NCBI RefSeq assembly: GCF_016860525.1
Contig: NZ_BNEA01000001.1
Coordinates: 1,691,501 to 1,755,500 of the forward strand
Length of the DNA: 64,000 bases
Reading direction: 5' to 3'
Source of the DNA: Streptomyces rubradiris
GTDB taxonomy: Bacteria > Actinomycetota > Actinomycetes > Streptomycetales > Streptomycetaceae
Below are positions 1 to 8,083 of this stretch, piece by piece. Below the pieces are notes generated by a model. It saw only the letters and a program-made list of their open reading frames with translations. It made no database searches and was not told where the DNA came from. Every line of letters starts with the position of its first letter. Position 1 is the stretch's first letter. The position numbers and the translations under genes are program-made.

Positions 1-72
1 CACGGCGAGGCTCCGCCGGCCGGACCGGGCGGATGCGGGGGCTTCGGAACGAAGGTGAGGTACGGCAGTCAC
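1..72 (-). CDS. Trp-associated membrane protein, N-terminal fragment
   Basis: This is a partial gene that runs off the left edge; only the first 24 codons are visible. The start is a GTG at 72, reading MTAVPHLRSEAPASARSGRR and then SLAV. It begins 61 bases after the trpE stop on the same strand. The position right after trpE and the polar Arg-rich start resemble the actinobacterial trp-region membrane protein family (TIGR02234), which sits between trpE and trpC in Streptomyces. A second in-frame GTG at 81 is possible. The assignment comes from position and the N-terminal style only, because no membrane segment is inside the window. Confidence 0.6.
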   Translation of the reverse strand, partial: MTAVPHLRSEAPASARSGRRSLAV

Positions 73-133
73 GTACTCCACTATCGCCTGAACCCCCCGC
101 GCACCGGCACCCGGGGTTGCTATGAGAAGCGCC

Positions 134-1612
134 CTATCGCCCGAGGCGGTTCGCCGTGTGCACCGCCCGCAGCACCGCCGCCGCCTTGTTGCGGCACTCC
201 TGGTCCTCGGCGACCGGGTCGGAGTCCGCGACGACGCCCGCGCCGGCCTGGACGTACGCGACGCCGTCGCGGAGCAGGGCGGTGCGGATGGCGATCGCGG
301 TGTCGGAGTCGCCGGCGAAGTCCAGATAGCCGACGCAGCCGCCGTACAGGCCGCGCCGGGACGGCTCCAGTTCGTCGATGATCTGCATCGCGCGGGGCTT
401 GGGGGCGCCGGAGAGGGTGCCGGCCGGGAAGCACGCGGTGAGCACGTCGAAGGCGGTGCGGCCGGGGGCCACCTTGCCGGTGACGGTGGAGACGATGTGC
501 ATCACGTGCGAGTAGCGCTCGATGGACATGAAGTCGACCACCTCGACCGAGCCGGGCTCGCAGACCCGGCCGAGGTCGTTGCGGCCGAGGTCGACCAGCA
601 TCAGGTGCTCGGCGCGCTCCTTGGGGTCGGCGAGCAGTTCCTCGGCGAGCGCCTGGTCCTCCTGCGGGGTGGCCCCGCGGTGCCGGGTGCCGGCGATGGG
701 GTGGACCATCGCGCGCCCGTCCTCGACCTTCACCAGCGCCTCCGGGGAGGAGCCGACGACGTCGAAGCCGTCGAAGCGGAACAGGTACATGTACGGCGAC
801 GGGTTGGTGGCCCGCAGCACCCGGTAGACGTCCAGGGCGCTCGCCGTGCAGGGGGTCTCGAAGCGCTGGGAGGGCACGACCTGGAAGGCCTCGCCCGCGC
901 GGATGCGCTCCTTGATGTCCTCCACGGCCCGCTGGTAGTCGGCGCCGCCCCAGCGGGCGGTGTACTCGGGCAGCTCGGAGGGCGGCAGGTGGGCCGGGGG
1001 CTGGGAGACCGGGCGGGAGAGGTCGGCCTCCATGGCGTCCAGGCGGGCCACGGCGTCCGCGTACGCCTCGTCGACGCCGGTGTCAAGGTCGTTGTGGTTG
1101 ATCGCGTTGGCGATCAGCAGGACCGAGCCCTCCCAGTGGTCCATCACCGCGAGGTCGCTGGTCAGCAGCATGGTCAGCTCGGGCAGCCGCAGCTCGTCGT
1201 GCTCGCCGGGGCCGATCTTCTCCAGGCGGCGGACGATGTCGTAGCCCAGGTAGCCGACCATGCCGCCGGTGAAGGGCGGCAGGCCCTCCTGGTGCGGGGT
1301 GTGCAGGGTCTGGAGGCTGGCGCGCAAGGCCGCGAGGGGGTCGCCGTCCGTGGGGACGCCGACGGGCGGGGTGCCGATCCAGTGGGCCTGCCCGTCCCGG
1401 GCGGTGAGCGTGGCCGCGCTGCGGACCCCGACGAAGGAGTACCGGGACCAGGAGCGGCCGTTCTCCGCGGACTCCAGCAGGAAGGTGCCGGGGCGTTCGG
1501 CGGCGAGTTTGCGGTAGAGCGCGACCGGTGTGTCACCGTCGGCCAGGAGCTTGCGGGTGACCGGGATGACGCGCCGGTCGCCGGCCAGCTTGCGGAAGGT
1601 CTCTAGATCCAT
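134..1612 (-). CDS. trpE: Anthranilate synthase component I
   Basis: Converts chorismate and ammonia or glutamine nitrogen to anthranilate, the first committed step of tryptophan synthesis. The 492-residue protein begins [20 protein letters not shown] at the ATG at 1612, close to the usual 490-520 length. The N-terminal regulatory domain contains the LLES block seen in tryptophan-binding sites. The C-terminal chorismate-binding domain shows the signatures [19 protein letters not shown] and [11 protein letters not shown]. It lies 11 bases after hisI on the same strand, so the two are probably cotranscribed. No leader peptide rich in Trp codons is seen in the 11-base gap, so any attenuation would have to act upstream of hisI. 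Component II (TrpG) is not in the window. Confidence 0.96.
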   Translation of the reverse strand: MDLETFRKLAGDRRVIPVTRKLLADGDTPVALYRKLAAERPGTFLLESAENGRSWSRYSFVGVRSAATLTARDGQAHWIGTPPVGVPTDGDPLAALRASLQTLHTPHQEGLPPFTGGMVGYLGYDIVRRLEKIGPGEHDELRLPELTMLLTSDLAVMDHWEGSVLLIANAINHNDLDTGVDEAYADAVARLDAMEADLSRPVSQPPAHLPPSELPEYTARWGGADYQRAVEDIKERIRAGEAFQVVPSQRFETPCTASALDVYRVLRATNPSPYMYLFRFDGFDVVGSSPEALVKVEDGRAMVHPIAGTRHRGATPQEDQALAEELLADPKERAEHLMLVDLGRNDLGRVCEPGSVEVVDFMSIERYSHVMHIVSTVTGKVAPGRTAFDVLTACFPAGTLSGAPKPRAMQIIDELEPSRRGLYGGCVGYLDFAGDSDTAIAIRTALLRDGVAYVQAGAGVVADSDPVAEDQECRNKAAAVLRAVHTANRLGR

Positions 1613-1623
1613 GGCGGCCGACC

Positions 1624-2025
1624 TTACGACGCGGACGCCGGAGTGGCGGCGTCCGCGTTCTTCAGGAGCACGTCTTCGTCGAAGCAGGTGCGCGCGCCGG
1701 TGTGGCAGGCGGCCCCCACCTGGTCGACCCGGACCAGCAGGGTGTCGCCGTCGCAGTCCAGCGCGACCGACTTCACCCACTGGACGTGGCCGGAGGTGTC
1801 GCCCTTGACCCAGTACTCCCGGCGGCTGCGCGACCAGTAGGTGCAGCGGCCGGTGGTCAGCGTGCGGTGCAGTGCCTCGTCGTCCATCCAGCCGAGCATG
1901 AGCACCTCGCCGGTGTCGTACTGCTGGGCGATGGCGGGGACGAGCCCGTCGGCGCTGCGCTTGAGCCGCGCGGCGATCTCCGGGTCGAGGCTGCTGGGCC
2001 GGGGGTTGCCGGTCGTACTGGTCAT
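1624..2025 (-). CDS. hisI: Phosphoribosyl-AMP cyclohydrolase
   Basis: Opens the adenine ring of phosphoribosyl-AMP, the third step of histidine synthesis. The 133-residue protein has the metal-binding core [20 protein letters not shown] followed by HTG and RTCF. These are the Asp triad and cysteines that bind Mg and Zn in this family. It is the stand-alone HisI form, not fused to HisE. The start chosen is the ATG at 2025 ([20 protein letters not shown]); an ATG three codons upstream at 2034 is also possible. It is separated from the main his operon by about 2.5 kb and heads a unit with trpE, which links the two pathways that share PriA. Confidence 0.94.
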   Translation of the reverse strand: MTSTTGNPRPSSLDPEIAARLKRSADGLVPAIAQQYDTGEVLMLGWMDDEALHRTLTTGRCTYWSRSRREYWVKGDTSGHVQWVKSVALDCDGDTLLVRVDQVGAACHTGARTCFDEDVLLKNADAATPASAS

Positions 2026-2153
2026 GGGTGCCATTGTGCCGCGCGGTACCGGCGGCGGGCCCCGCGCGTCCACGGAACGGTCACGGCGGGCACGGGAGCC
2101 CCGCCGGGAGGCGACGGGTGGGCGGAACGATCACCTGGTCGTAGGCTGGCTGC

Positions 2154-2789
2154 ATGTCGACCTTCGCCAAGCGTGAACGGCTGCTGCTCGCCGACCTGTT
2201 GGAAACCGTCGGTCCGGACGCCGAGACCCTCTGCGCGGGCTGGCGGACCCGGGACCTGGCCGCGCATGTCGTCGTGCGCGAACGCCGCCCGGACGCGGCG
2301 GGCGGCACCTTGGTCAGGCGGCTCGCGCCGCGCCTGGAGAAGGTGATGGCCGAGTACACCGCGAAGCCGTACGGAGAGCTGATCCGGCTGATCCGCACCG
2401 GCCCGCCGCGCCTGTCGCCGTTCCAGCTCAAGCAGGTCGACGAGGCCGCCAACATCATCGAGTTCTACGTCCACACGGAGGACGTGCGCCGCGCCCAGCC
2501 GGAGTGGACCCCGCGCGAGCTGGACCCGGTGTTCCAGGACGCGCTGTGGTCCCGGCTGGAGCGTGCCGCGCGGCTGCTGGGGAAGGGCGCGCCGACGGGC
2601 CTGGTGCTGCGCCGCCCGGACGGGCAGACGGTGGTGGCGCACCGGGGCACGCCGGTGGTCACGGCGACCGGTGTGCCGTCGGAGCTGCTGATGTTCGCGT
2701 ACGGACGGCAGGGCGTGGCCAGGGTGGAGCTGGCCGGGGACGCGGACGCGATCGACAAGCTGCACGAGTCGAAGCAGCTGGGGATCTGA
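2154..2789 (+). CDS. TIGR03085-family protein (mycothiol-dependent maleylpyruvate isomerase/DinB-like fold)
   Basis: A 211-residue soluble protein of the actinobacterial TIGR03085 group. The N-terminal half follows the mycothiol-binding/DinB four-helix pattern: a LETVGPDAETLCAGWRTRDL start motif, DLAAHVVVRERRPDA, and a later IIEFYVHTEDVRRAQ helix. In related proteins His residues at such sites bind a metal. The C-terminal part, after about residue 150, is a small beta domain (VVTATGVPSELLMFAYGR). The reaction is unknown; relatives use mycothiol, the actinobacterial thiol. It is divergent from hisI across a 128-base gap and convergent with the MFS gene, so it is probably transcribed alone. Confidence 0.75.
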   Translation: MSTFAKRERLLLADLLETVGPDAETLCAGWRTRDLAAHVVVRERRPDAAGGTLVRRLAPRLEKVMAEYTAKPYGELIRLIRTGPPRLSPFQLKQVDEAANIIEFYVHTEDVRRAQPEWTPRELDPVFQDALWSRLERAARLLGKGAPTGLVLRRPDGQTVVAHRGTPVVTATGVPSELLMFAYGRQGVARVELAGDADAIDKLHESKQLGI

Positions 2790-2814
2790 CGCCGGTCCGT
2801 CCGCCGCCGGTCCG

Positions 2815-4047
2815 TCAGCCGGGCAGTTCCGCGCGGCGCAGGGCCGGTACGGCGAGGAAGACGAGGCCGCCGAGTCCGCAGACGGCGGCGCTGACGGCGT
2901 AGACCGGGCCGAGTCCGAAGGCGCCGGTCGCGGCGGCGGCGAAGGGCATGCTCAGCGGGGTGAGGCCGAGGCTGACGAGGCTGGAGACGGCGGTGACGCG
3001 GCCCAGGTAGGCGGGGTCGGCCTGGGTCTGGAGCAGGGCGCCGCACAGCGCGCCGCTGAGTCCGGTGAGCAGGCCGACGAGCAGGGCGGTGCCGACGGCG
3101 GCGGCGAGGCCGGGGACGAAGCCGAGGGCGCCGACGGCCACGGAGCCGGCCGCGCACGCGCACCCGGTGACCAGTCCGGCGCGGGGCAGCCGGCCGCGGG
3201 CGGCGAGCAGCAGGGAGGCGGCGCCCGCGCCGGTGCCGAACCCGGCCAGTATCCAGCCCATGCCCGCGGCGCCCCAGCCGCGGTGGTCGGCGAGCAGGGT
3301 GAGGCCGACGTTCAGCGGGCCGACGAAGCCGAGGTCGCCGAGCGCGATGGCGATCATGAGGGGGCCGAGCACCCGGTGCCGGCGGACGTGGCGCAGTCCG
3401 GCCTTCAGGTCGGCCCAGGCGGTGGCGCCGCGCTCGGTGCCGGCGGGCAGGTCCCGTACGTGGACGGACAGCAGCAGCGGTATCGACAGCGCGATGAGCG
3501 CTCCGGCGAGGGCGAAGGCCGCCGGGGCGCCGCCGAGGGCCACGCCGAGGCCGCCGAGCGGGGCGCCGACGACGCTCGCGGCGCGGATGGCGAGGCCGCG
3601 CAGGCCCTGGACGCGGGCGAGCTGGTCCTTGCCGGTGAGCCGGGCCGGCAGGGCGCCCACGGCCGGCATGAACACGGCGTCGACGGTGCCGAAGACGCAC
3701 GCGAGCAGGGCGAGCGGCCACAGCCCGGGGCTGGTGAGGAAGAGCAGGGCGGCCACGGCGAGGACGGCGGCGCAGCGCACGGCGTCGCTGCCGATCACGA
3801 CCCTCCTCGGGCCCAGCCGGTCGGCGATCACGCCTCCGCCGAGCATCAGCACGGCCCGCGGCAGCGCGCTCACGGACATCACGAGCCCGGCCTGCGCGGG
3901 GGTGCCGGCCTGGACGGCGGCCCAGGACAGGGCGAGGTAGTAGATGTTGTCGCCGAGCATCGAGGAGGTGTAGGCCCCGAGCCAGCGCAGCACGTTGGGA
4001 TCACGGTGGGCGCGCACGGAGGCGGGCGGTATGAGCGTGGTGGTCAC
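2815..4047 (-). CDS. MFS exporter
   Basis: A 410-residue major facilitator with about 12 hydrophobic segments in two halves, split by a polar loop near residues 195-215 (RDLPAGTERGATAWADLKAG). The first half contains the MFS motif-A-like loop GGVIADRLGPRRV. The overall style (MFS_3, EntS-like) fits drug or metabolite efflux. The substrate cannot be read from sequence. It starts 39 bases after the stop of an ArsR-type regulator on the same strand, so the regulator and transporter form a pair and the regulator probably controls its own operon. It may be an accessory insertion between hisF and hisI. Confidence 0.85.
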   Translation of the reverse strand: MTTTLIPPASVRAHRDPNVLRWLGAYTSSMLGDNIYYLALSWAAVQAGTPAQAGLVMSVSALPRAVLMLGGGVIADRLGPRRVVIGSDAVRCAAVLAVAALLFLTSPGLWPLALLACVFGTVDAVFMPAVGALPARLTGKDQLARVQGLRGLAIRAASVVGAPLGGLGVALGGAPAAFALAGALIALSIPLLLSVHVRDLPAGTERGATAWADLKAGLRHVRRHRVLGPLMIAIALGDLGFVGPLNVGLTLLADHRGWGAAGMGWILAGFGTGAGAASLLLAARGRLPRAGLVTGCACAAGSVAVGALGFVPGLAAAVGTALLVGLLTGLSGALCGALLQTQADPAYLGRVTAVSSLVSLGLTPLSMPFAAAATGAFGLGPVYAVSAAVCGLGGLVFLAVPALRRAELPG

Positions 4048-4086
4048 GGAGGAGGTGTCCTCTCGGGCGCGGAAGCGGGGCGGGGA

Positions 4087-4674
4087 TCAGAGGCGGAACG
4101 GGAAGCCGTACACGTGCAGTGCGACGTGCTCGCGGCCCTCGGTGTCACCGGCGGCCTCTCGGGCGCGTCCCTGCGCGTCGTAGCGCCTGAGCAGGTCGGT
4201 CAGGTCCTTCTGCAGCGCGGTCAGTTCGCCGGGGGTGAGCCGCAGCAGGGCCTCGGTGTCACGGGCCGCCGCGTTCCACTCGGCTCCCCAGTGGGCGCGC
4301 GTGTCGAGGTAGGTCCGGTACATCTCCATGCGCTGCTCCAGGAACAGCCGCGAGGCCGCGAGATGCGCGGCGGCTTTCTCGGGCGCGTCCCGGAAGTCCT
4401 CGTCCCGGATGGAGACCCCCTCGGACACGGGCCGCCACCACCGCTCCCGCCCGTCGGAACTACGCGCCTCGGCCTCCTCCACCAGGCCGTGCCGGGCCAG
4501 TGTGCGCAGGTGATAGCTGACCAGGGAGACCGCCTCGTCCACTTGCCCGGCCAGCTGGGAGGCCGTGGCCGCCTCGGAGACGAACAGCAGGCGGTAGAGC
4601 TTCATGCGCAGGGGGTGGGCGAGCGCCTTGAGCGTCCCGATGTCCGTGACCCGGCGGTTCTCTTCGCGTGGCAT
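4087..4674 (-). CDS. ArsR-type winged-helix transcriptional regulator
   Basis: A 195-residue DNA-binding protein. An HTH_20/ArsR domain spans about residues 8-90: VTDIGTLKALAHPLRMKLYR, then LAGQVDEAVSLVSYHLRTLARHGLVEEA, the recognition helix and wing. Residues 95-195 are helical and probably dimerise. No CxC metal-site motif is present, so it is unlikely to be a classical arsenite or metal sensor; an organic ligand is more likely. The start is the ATG at 4674 (MPREENRRVTDI). The gene for an MFS exporter follows. The promoter region carries two copies of an octamer that look like an autoregulatory operator. Confidence 0.85.
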   Translation of the reverse strand: MPREENRRVTDIGTLKALAHPLRMKLYRLLFVSEAATASQLAGQVDEAVSLVSYHLRTLARHGLVEEAEARSSDGRERWWRPVSEGVSIRDEDFRDAPEKAAAHLAASRLFLEQRMEMYRTYLDTRAHWGAEWNAAARDTEALLRLTPGELTALQKDLTDLLRRYDAQGRAREAAGDTEGREHVALHVYGFPFRL

Positions 4675-4703
4675 GACACTGGACCCTAGACACGAAAGTG
4701 AAA

Positions 4704-4725
4704 CTGCGCAATCTTCCTTGCGCAA
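4704..4725. promoter_or_regulatory. Candidate ArsR operator (two TTGCGCAA-like octamers)
   Basis: Seen directly: CTGCGCAA at 4704-4711 and the perfect palindrome TTGCGCAA at 4718-4725, spaced 14 bases apart start to start, 30-52 bases upstream of the regulator ATG. A repeated palindromic octamer at a regulator's own promoter is the usual layout for autorepression. Regulator binding is inference. Confidence 0.5.
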
Positions 4726-4751
4726 CTTTTCTTTCGCATCCGGTCGCGAAG

Positions 4752-4777
4752 AGGCCCCGGCCGTCCGGCCGGGGCCT
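4752..4777 (-). terminator. Terminator hairpin after hisF
   Basis: An 11-bp perfect stem (AGGCCCCGGCC with GGCCGGGGCCT) and a 4-base loop, 15 bases beyond the hisF stop. It separates the his operon from the ArsR/MFS pair, whose promoter lies just beyond it. There is no long U-tract, which is common in Streptomyces. Confidence 0.65.
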
Positions 4778-4791
4778 GCCGTTGCGGCTCG

Positions 4792-5547
4792 CTACCTGAC
4801 GGGGTGCCCGGCGCCCCGCAGGGTCTGCTTCACCTCGCCGATGCGCAGGTCGCCGAAGTGGAAGACCGAGGCGGCCAGGACCGCGTCGGCGCCCGCCTCG
4901 ACGGCCGGCGGGAAGTCGGCGAGCTTGCCGGCGCCGCCGGAGGCGATCACGGGGACCGTGACGTGCTTGCGGACGGCGGCGATCATCTCCAGGTCGTAGC
5001 CGTCCTTGGTGCCGTCGGCGTCCATGGAGTTCAGCAGGATCTCGCCCGCGCCCAGCTCCGCCGCCCGGTGCGCCCACTCCACCGCGTCCAGGCCGGTGCC
5101 GCGCCGGCCGCCGTGAGTGGTGACCTCGAAGGTGCCCTCGGGGGTGCGGCGGGCGTCCACCGACAGGACCAGCACCTGGCGGCCGAACCGCTCGGCGATC
5201 TCGCGGATCAGGTCCGGGCGGGCGATCGCGGCGGTGTTCACGCCCACCTTGTCGGCGCCCGCCCGCAGCAGCTTGTCCACGTCCTCGGCGGTGCGCACGC
5301 CCCCGCCGACGGTCAGCGGGATGAACACCTGCTCGGCGGTGCGGCGCACCACGTCGTAGGTCGTCTCCCGGTCGCCGGAGGACGCGGTGATGTCCAGGAA
5401 CGTCAGTTCGTCGGCGCCCTCGGCGTCGTACACCTTGGCCATCTCGACGGGATCACCCGCGTCGCGCAGGTTCTGGAAGTTCACGCCCTTGACGACCCGG
5501 CCGTTGTCCACGTCCAGGCAGGGGATGACTCGGACCGCCAGGGTCAT
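4792..5547 (-). CDS. hisF: Imidazole glycerol phosphate synthase, cyclase subunit
   Basis: Works with HisH to make imidazole glycerol phosphate and AICAR from PRFAR and ammonia. The 251-residue (beta/alpha)8 barrel has the two catalytic aspartates in the usual places, in [14 protein letters not shown] (Asp11 region) and VLSVDARR (Asp130 region). The phosphate-binding loops are LTVGGGVRT and VIASGGAG. It is the last gene of the his operon, 6 bases after ridA and followed by a strong hairpin. The length is normal for the family. Confidence 0.97.
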   Translation of the reverse strand: MTLAVRVIPCLDVDNGRVVKGVNFQNLRDAGDPVEMAKVYDAEGADELTFLDITASSGDRETTYDVVRRTAEQVFIPLTVGGGVRTAEDVDKLLRAGADKVGVNTAAIARPDLIREIAERFGRQVLVLSVDARRTPEGTFEVTTHGGRRGTGLDAVEWAHRAAELGAGEILLNSMDADGTKDGYDLEMIAAVRKHVTVPVIASGGAGKLADFPPAVEAGADAVLAASVFHFGDLRIGEVKQTLRGAGHPVR

Positions 5548-5553
5548 GACTGC

Positions 5554-5949
5554 TCAGGCTCCTCTGAATGCTTCTAGTTCCACTTCGACCAGGATGCGCG
5601 GGTCGACGAAGCCCTCGACGACCAGCAAGGTCGATACCGGGCGCACGGAGTCGAACAGCTCCTGGTGGGCCCGGCCGACGGCGTCCACGTCCCGCGCATG
5701 GGTCAGGTACATCCGGGTGCGGATCACGGACTCGATGCCGAGGCCGAACTCCGCGATCGCCTCGACGGCGCTGGTGAAGGCCACCTTGGCCTGTTCGTAG
5801 GGGTCGCCCTCGCCGTACAGCACGGTGCCCTTGAAGGACGTCGTGCCGCCCACCAGCACCCGGTCACCCGCCGCCACGGCGCGTGCGAAACCGAAGGACT
5901 CTTCCCAGGGACTTCCGCTCTGCACACGCCGTACGGCTTCGGACGTCAT
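5554..5949 (-). CDS. RidA/YjgF-family enamine/imine deaminase
   Basis: A 131-residue protein starting [20 protein letters not shown]. RidA proteins form trimers that hydrolyse reactive enamines and imines such as 2-aminoacrylate released by PLP enzymes. The family core is visible: [24 protein letters not shown] (conserved Arg) and [20 protein letters not shown] (substrate-binding Glu near the end). Its ATG overlaps the priA stop by ATGA, and it ends 6 bases before hisF, so it is inside the his operon. It could protect HisC or other PLP steps, but this is inference from position. Some members of the family are not deaminases. Confidence 0.88.
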   Translation of the reverse strand: MTSEAVRRVQSGSPWEESFGFARAVAAGDRVLVGGTTSFKGTVLYGEGDPYEQAKVAFTSAVEAIAEFGLGIESVIRTRMYLTHARDVDAVGRAHQELFDSVRPVSTLLVVEGFVDPRILVEVELEAFRGA

Positions 5950-6671
5950 GACGACACAGCCTCCAAGGCCTCTTCCAGGGTGAACGCCTTCGCGTACAGC
6001 GCCTTCCCTACGATGGCGCCTTCGACACCGAGCGGCACGAGGCCGGCCAGGGCCCGCAGGTCGTCCAGGGAGGACACGCCGCCGGAGGCGACCACCGGGC
6101 GGTCGGTCGCCGCGCACACGTCGCGCAGCAGTTCCAGGTTGGGGCCCTGGAGGGTGCCGTCCTTGGCGATGTCGGTGACGACGTAGCGGGCGCAGCCCTC
6201 CTTGTTCAGGCGGTCCAGCGTCTCGTACAGGTCGCCGCCGTCGCGGGTCCAGCCCCGGCCGCGCAGGGTGGTGCCGCGGACGTCCAGGCCGACGGCGATC
6301 TTGTCGCCGTGCTCGGCGATCACCCGGGCGACCCACTCGGGGGTCTCCAGGGCGGCCGTGCCGAGGTTCACCCGGGTGCAGCCGGTGGCGAGGGCGGCGG
6401 CGAGGGTGTCGTCGTCGCGGATGCCGCCGGACAGCTCCACCTTGATGTCCATGGCCCCGGCGACCTCGGCGATCAGGTCGCGGTTGTCACCGGTGCCGAA
6501 CGCGGCGTCCAGGTCGACCAGGTGCAGCCACTCCGCGCCGGCGCGCTGCCAGGCGAGGGCGGCCTCCAGCGGGGAGCCGTAGGAGGTCTCGGTGCCGGAC
6601 TCGCCGTGTACGAGGCGGACGGCCTGGCCGTCGCGGACGTCGACGGCGGGGAGCAGTTCGAGCTTGGCCAT
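5946..6671 (-). CDS. priA: Bifunctional HisA/TrpF isomerase (PriA)
   Basis: A 241-residue (beta/alpha)8 barrel that isomerises ProFAR for histidine synthesis. In Streptomyces and mycobacteria it also isomerises phosphoribosyl anthranilate for tryptophan. Catalytic Asp11 (PAVDVRDG) and Asp130 (VGLDVRG) are present. Arg19, Trp141 and Arg143 (GRGWTRDGG) fall in the loop used for substrate switching in PriA. The C-terminal half has the phosphate-binding repeat VASGGVSS. The ATGA overlap with ridA downstream and the 3-base gap from hisH upstream place it in the his operon. The call of bifunctionality follows from the known actinobacterial absence of trpF and is not proven here. Confidence 0.93.
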   Translation of the reverse strand: MAKLELLPAVDVRDGQAVRLVHGESGTETSYGSPLEAALAWQRAGAEWLHLVDLDAAFGTGDNRDLIAEVAGAMDIKVELSGGIRDDDTLAAALATGCTRVNLGTAALETPEWVARVIAEHGDKIAVGLDVRGTTLRGRGWTRDGGDLYETLDRLNKEGCARYVVTDIAKDGTLQGPNLELLRDVCAATDRPVVASGGVSSLDDLRALAGLVPLGVEGAIVGKALYAKAFTLEEALEAVSS

Positions 6672-6674
6672 GGT

Positions 6675-7325
6675 CTACAGGGTTCCGATCCAGTTGGTGA
6701 GGAGCTGGGCGCCGGCGTCGCCGGACTTCTCGGGGTGGAACTGGGTGGCCCACAGGGCGCCGTTCTCCACGGCGGCCACGAACGGCTTGCCGTGCGTCGA
6801 CCAGGTGACCTTGGGGGCCTCGATCACCGGGTTGTGGGTTTCCAGGGACCACTCGTGGACGGCGTAGGAGTGCACGAAGTAGAAGCGGGCGTCGGCGTCC
6901 AGGCCCGCGAACAGCCGCGAGCCGGCCGGCGCCTCCACGGTGTTCCAGCCCATGTGGGGCACCACGTCGGCCTGGAGCGGCTCGACCGTGCCGGGCCACT
7001 CGTCCAGGCCCTCGGCCTCCACGCCGTGCTCGATGCCGCGCGCGAAGAGGATCTGCATGCCGACGCAGATGCCCATGACCGGGCGCCCGCCGGACAGCCG
7101 GCGGTCCACGACCCAGTCGCCGCGCGCGTCGCGCAGGCCCTTCATGCAGGCGGCGAACGCGCCGACGCCCGGCACGAGCAGCCCGTCGGCGTTCATCGCC
7201 TTGTCGAAGTCACGGGTGATCTCGACATCGGCGCCCACGCGCGCGAGGGCGCGTTCGGCGGAGCGGACGTTGCCGAAGCCGTAGTCGAAGACGACGACCT
7301 TCTTCTTGCCCGACGGGGTGCTCAA
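6675..7325 (-). CDS. hisH: Imidazole glycerol phosphate synthase, glutaminase subunit
   Basis: A class-I glutamine amidotransferase that supplies ammonia to HisF. The nucleophile elbow [10 protein letters not shown] carries the catalytic Cys; His and Glu are in TQFHPEKSG near the C terminus. The start is unusual. The best-placed SD (GGAGG at 7333-7337) lies 7 bases before a TTG at 7325, whose TTGA overlaps the stop of the small membrane gene upstream. A GTG at 7331 is in frame but only 1 base from that SD. With TTG the protein is 216 residues, beginning at [15 protein letters not shown]. Confidence 0.93.
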   Translation of the reverse strand: MSTPSGKKKVVVFDYGFGNVRSAERALARVGADVEITRDFDKAMNADGLLVPGVGAFAACMKGLRDARGDWVVDRRLSGGRPVMGICVGMQILFARGIEHGVEAEGLDEWPGTVEPLQADVVPHMGWNTVEAPAGSRLFAGLDADARFYFVHSYAVHEWSLETHNPVIEAPKVTWSTHGKPFVAAVENGALWATQFHPEKSGDAGAQLLTNWIGTL

Positions 7326-7486
7326 TTCCACACCTCCAGCCGCAGGACGCCCGCCACCAGGCACAGCGCCGCGCCGATCGAGAGCAGCACGATCAGGCTG
7401 GTGGGCATCTTCTGCTTGACGAAGGAGATGATCCCGCCGACCAGGAAGAGGCCGACGACGATCAGCAGGGTCGACAGACCGGTCAT
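7322..7486 (-). CDS. 54-residue two-helix membrane protein inside the his operon
   Basis: Not a recognised family. The gene reads [20 protein letters not shown], then [20 protein letters not shown] and [14 protein letters not shown]. Two hydrophobic stretches (about residues 4-22 and 30-48) flank a short basic loop (KQK), so it is probably a helical hairpin with the loop inside the cell. The ATG lies 3 bases after the hisB stop, and the TGA overlaps the TTG start of hisH, so it is translated as part of the operon. Codon use has strong third-position GC, as in its neighbours. It is short enough to be missed by routine gene finding. The role is unknown; a membrane tether for the HisH/HisF complex or a transport accessory are guesses. 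Confidence 0.75.
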   Translation of the reverse strand: MTGLSTLLIVVGLFLVGGIISFVKQKMPTSLIVLLSIGAALCLVAGVLRLEVWN

Positions 7487-7489
7487 GGG

Positions 7490-8083
7490 TTACAGCGCGC
7501 CCTTCGTCGACGGGAGGATGCCGGCCGCGCGCGGGTCGCGCTCGGAGGCGTACCTGAGGGCCCTGGCCAGCGCCTTGAACTGGCACTCCACGATGTGGTG
7601 GGCATTGCGACCGTAGGGCACGTGCACGTGCAGCGCGATCTGCGCCTGGGCGACGAAGGACTCCAGGATGTGCCGGGTCATCGTGGTGTCGTACTCGCCG
7701 ATCATCGGTGCCATCTTCTCGGGCTCGGTGTGCACGAGGTAGGGGCGGCCGGACAGATCGACGGTGACCTGGGCGAGGGACTCGTCCAGCGGGACCGTGC
7801 AGTTGCCGAAGCGGTAGATGCCCACCTTGTCGCCGAGGGCCTGCTTGAAGGCGGCGCCCAGCGCGAGGGCGGTGTCCTCGATGGTGTGGTGGGAGTCGAT
7901 GTGCAGGTCGCCGTCGGTCTTCACGGTCAGGTCGAACAGACCGTGCCGGCCGAGCTGGTCGAGCATGTGGTCGTAGAAGCCGACACCGGTGGCGATGTCG
8001 GTGCGGCCGGTGCCGTCGAGGTCTATCTCGACCAGCACCGAGGTCTCCTTGGTGGTGCGCTCCACGCGTCCAACGCGGCTCAT
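7490..8083 (-). CDS. hisB: Imidazoleglycerol-phosphate dehydratase
   Basis: Removes water from imidazole glycerol phosphate to give imidazole acetol phosphate. The 197-residue single-domain form (no phosphatase fusion) has the internal duplication typical of HisB with two manganese-binding motif sets: [14 protein letters not shown] plus DSHHTIED, and [10 protein letters not shown] plus [12 protein letters not shown]. The ATG overlaps the hisC stop by ATGA. The histidinol-phosphate phosphatase needed in the pathway must be a separate gene outside this window. Confidence 0.97.
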   Translation of the reverse strand: MSRVGRVERTTKETSVLVEIDLDGTGRTDIATGVGFYDHMLDQLGRHGLFDLTVKTDGDLHIDSHHTIEDTALALGAAFKQALGDKVGIYRFGNCTVPLDESLAQVTVDLSGRPYLVHTEPEKMAPMIGEYDTTMTRHILESFVAQAQIALHVHVPYGRNAHHIVECQFKALARALRYASERDPRAAGILPSTKGAL

